Source: Rhytidiadelphus loreus
Taxonomy: Eukaryota; Streptophyta; Bryopsida; Hypnales; Hylocomiaceae
Length of the DNA stretch: 64,000 nucleotides
Assembly: GCA_947034895.1 (NCBI GenBank)
Contig: OX344764.1
Span: 44,869,348 to 44,933,347, forward strand
Direction of reading: 5' to 3'
A program made the position numbers and the translations under genes. The notes under the pieces are model-generated. The model was not told the DNA's origin, did not search any database, and was given only the letters and a program-made list of their open reading frames with translations. Below, one piece after another: positions 62,706 through 64,000 of the stretch. Each line of letters starts with the position of its first letter. The stretch's first letter is position 1.

Positions 62706-62965
62706 TACGTGGAATATGACTGCGTTCAGTCATATTTTTTGATGACGTAGAATATGATTGTGGTTAGCCATATTTTGTGAAATATGACTGCATTGAGTCA
62801 TATTTTTTGATGACGTGGAATATGACTGTGGTGAGTCATATTTCTTGTTATTATGGAATATGACTGCGGTAGGTCATATTTTTTGATGACGTGGAATATG
62901 ACTGCGGTGAGTCATATTTTTTGATGATGTGGAATATGACTCTTCTCAGTCATATTTTTCAATCA
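62706..62965 (+). repeat. Hairpin-forming tandem repeats, about 38-43 bp, seven units
   Basis: Each unit reads like 'gtggaatatgactgcggtgagtcatatt' followed by 'ttttgatgac'; units begin near 62,711, 62,750, 62,778, 62,817, 62,855, 62,892 and 62,931. Within each unit 'aatatgact' and 'agtcatatt' are inverted relatives, so each can fold. They carry the same TGACT core as the subterminal motifs of the first element. Confidence 0.85.
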
Positions 62966-63419
62966 TATTGAGATCACCTAATCATTTTTTGAAAATTATT
63001 ATAATCATTTTGTGACTCCAAGTAGTCATTTTTTTATTGATATGTATTTTGAACTATGAATTGAATAAATCATACAACGGTTGTAGGATATCTAAGCATA
63101 TTTGTAATCATACATTAAAATGATTTAACAATTGAATAAAAGATTTTATGTAGTTAAAAACAAATACATATGATTTTAAAGATATACATGAAACAATTAT
63201 ATTGGAGAGGGAATATATAAGAAGAAATGTGACTCCTTTCAATGACATTTATAATTTATTAGTCACAAATACAAAATATGTATATCACAATGAATTATTT
63301 ACACAAGTCAATAGAGACTATATTTCTTACAATAATATAAAGAGAGCTGCAAGTAGCCTCCAACGACTTTGTTCCAATTTTGTTGCCTACATATACAATT
63401 AAAGATATAGGAGGTTAAT

Positions 63420-63945
63420 TTTTAATGAAAATACAACACAGCTCAATCTTCAGAAGTTTATAATAATAGAAAATATGTAATACAAATTTAGGATAAGAAG
63501 AAAAACAATGGTGATGCAAGGAACAAGAAGAAAAAAGGCAACAAGTGCTAAAAGATAACAACAAATACAAGTTAAGATGCACAAGAAATAATAAGGAACA
63601 ACTACTAAGAGGTAACAAGAAACAACAAAAAAGAGTTAAGATGCAACAAAAAGAAACAAAAAACAAAAAGAAATAACAAAAAGTAAGACATAAGAAATAA
63701 GAAAAAGAAAGAATTAAGATGCAAGAAGAAAAAAACAAGAAGCAAGAGTGAAGATGCAACAAAAGACAACAACTCTAAGAAGTAAGAGTAACTCAAGATG
63801 CAACAGAACACAACAACTAAGAAACAAGAGTGAACTCAAGATGCAACAAAACACAACAATTAAGAAATAAGAATGAACTCAAAGAGACAAGAGACAAGAG
63901 ACAACAAAAGGTAAGGAAGAAGAGTCAAGAGAAGTAGTGGTTATG
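63420..63945 (+). repeat. T-poor low-complexity tract with a degenerate 43-bp repeat
   Basis: The plus strand from about 63,480 is almost devoid of T and made of A-rich words such as 'acaagaagaaa' and 'agatgcaacaa'. Two clear units starting 'aactcaagatgcaaca' occur at 63,790 and 63,833, with decayed relatives upstream. The long open frames on the minus strand here are Phe/Leu/Ser-rich consequences of composition, not genes. Confidence 0.75.
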
Positions 63946-63953
63946 ATTTCAAA

Positions 63954-63989
63954 ACCCTAAAATAATGACGGTTAGGGTTTCAAAATCCT
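63954..63989. promoter_or_regulatory. Inverted pair of telo-boxes at the right edge
   Basis: AAACCCTAA at about 63,954-63,962 and TTAGGGTTT at about 63,973-63,981 face each other about 10 bp apart. This could be a promoter element of a gene beyond the window; nothing in the window confirms one. Confidence 0.35.
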
Positions 63990-64000
63990 AAAAAATGATG

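Larger units (their letters stand above)
62433..64000 (+). mobile_element. Left end of a second CACTA-like element (right end beyond the window or lost)
   Basis: CACTACAACAAAAGCAGTG at 62,433 resembles both ends of the 13.9-kb element in its first eight bases. It is followed by TGACTGC/GCAGTCA motifs and by the tandem array at 62,706-62,965. No matching inverted end, target duplication or transposase is visible before the window closes, so the extent given is only the maximum in this window. Confidence 0.5.

Noticed and set aside
62706..62965. Repeat array as a CRISPR
   Set aside because: Units are contiguous and diverged with no unique spacers, in a plant nuclear context.
63415..63811. Minus-strand Leu/Phe/Cys/Ser-rich open frames suggesting membrane proteins
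   Set aside because: They are produced by the T-poor plus strand and low-complexity repeats, with overlapping frames of the same texture.

Overview
This is a 64 kb piece of a land-plant nuclear genome. The evidence is intron-rich genes with plant-type GT-AG junctions, telo-box motifs (AAACCCTAA) at promoters, En/Spm (CACTA) transposons with Tnp2/DUF4218/DUF4216 transposase, and long AT-rich intergenic DNA full of small inverted-repeat elements. The mix of elements, including an HUH-Rep-like relic, would suit a non-flowering land plant (moss, lycophyte or fern), but I cannot fix the species.

Layout. 1-11.2 kb is AT-rich intergenic DNA. It holds two copies of one repeat, the second split by a 324-bp inverted-repeat element that the first lacks. 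11.2-16.3 kb holds a divergent housekeeping pair: ribosomal protein eL32 (minus, 3 coding exons) and ORC5 (plus, 7 coding exons), sharing a promoter of about 360 bp. 16.3-23.2 kb is intergenic, with TIR elements and a broken HUH-Rep-like gene. 23,198-37,084 is a complete 13.9-kb CACTA transposon with matching ends and an AAC target duplication. It carries two divergently transcribed genes: a seven-exon minus-strand gene (transposase_24-like, then a degenerate FCP1/NIF-type HAD domain, then a C-terminal module) and a three-exon plus-strand Tnp2 transposase. Both are interrupted by stops, and the transposase also by a frameshift. 37.1-49.5 kb is mostly non-coding: a second copy of the TIR element, a near-perfect 96-nt hairpin, local duplications and a few unidentified exon-like segments. 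49.5-50.4 kb is the first coding exon (minus) of a UBP15/16-like MYND ubiquitin protease whose later exons I could not find. 53.7-60.5 kb is the complete 18-exon SF3b subunit 2 gene (SF3b145, minus). 60.5-64 kb is AT-rich and contains the left end of a second CACTA-like element with hairpin-forming subterminal repeats.

The intact host genes (eL32, ORC5, SF3B2) serve translation, replication licensing and splicing and look functional: every exon junction I used keeps the reading frame. The accessory part is the transposon landscape. Its most distinctive item is the TE-borne HAD-like domain that has lost its catalytic aspartates. I saw no rRNA, tRNA or CRISPR array.
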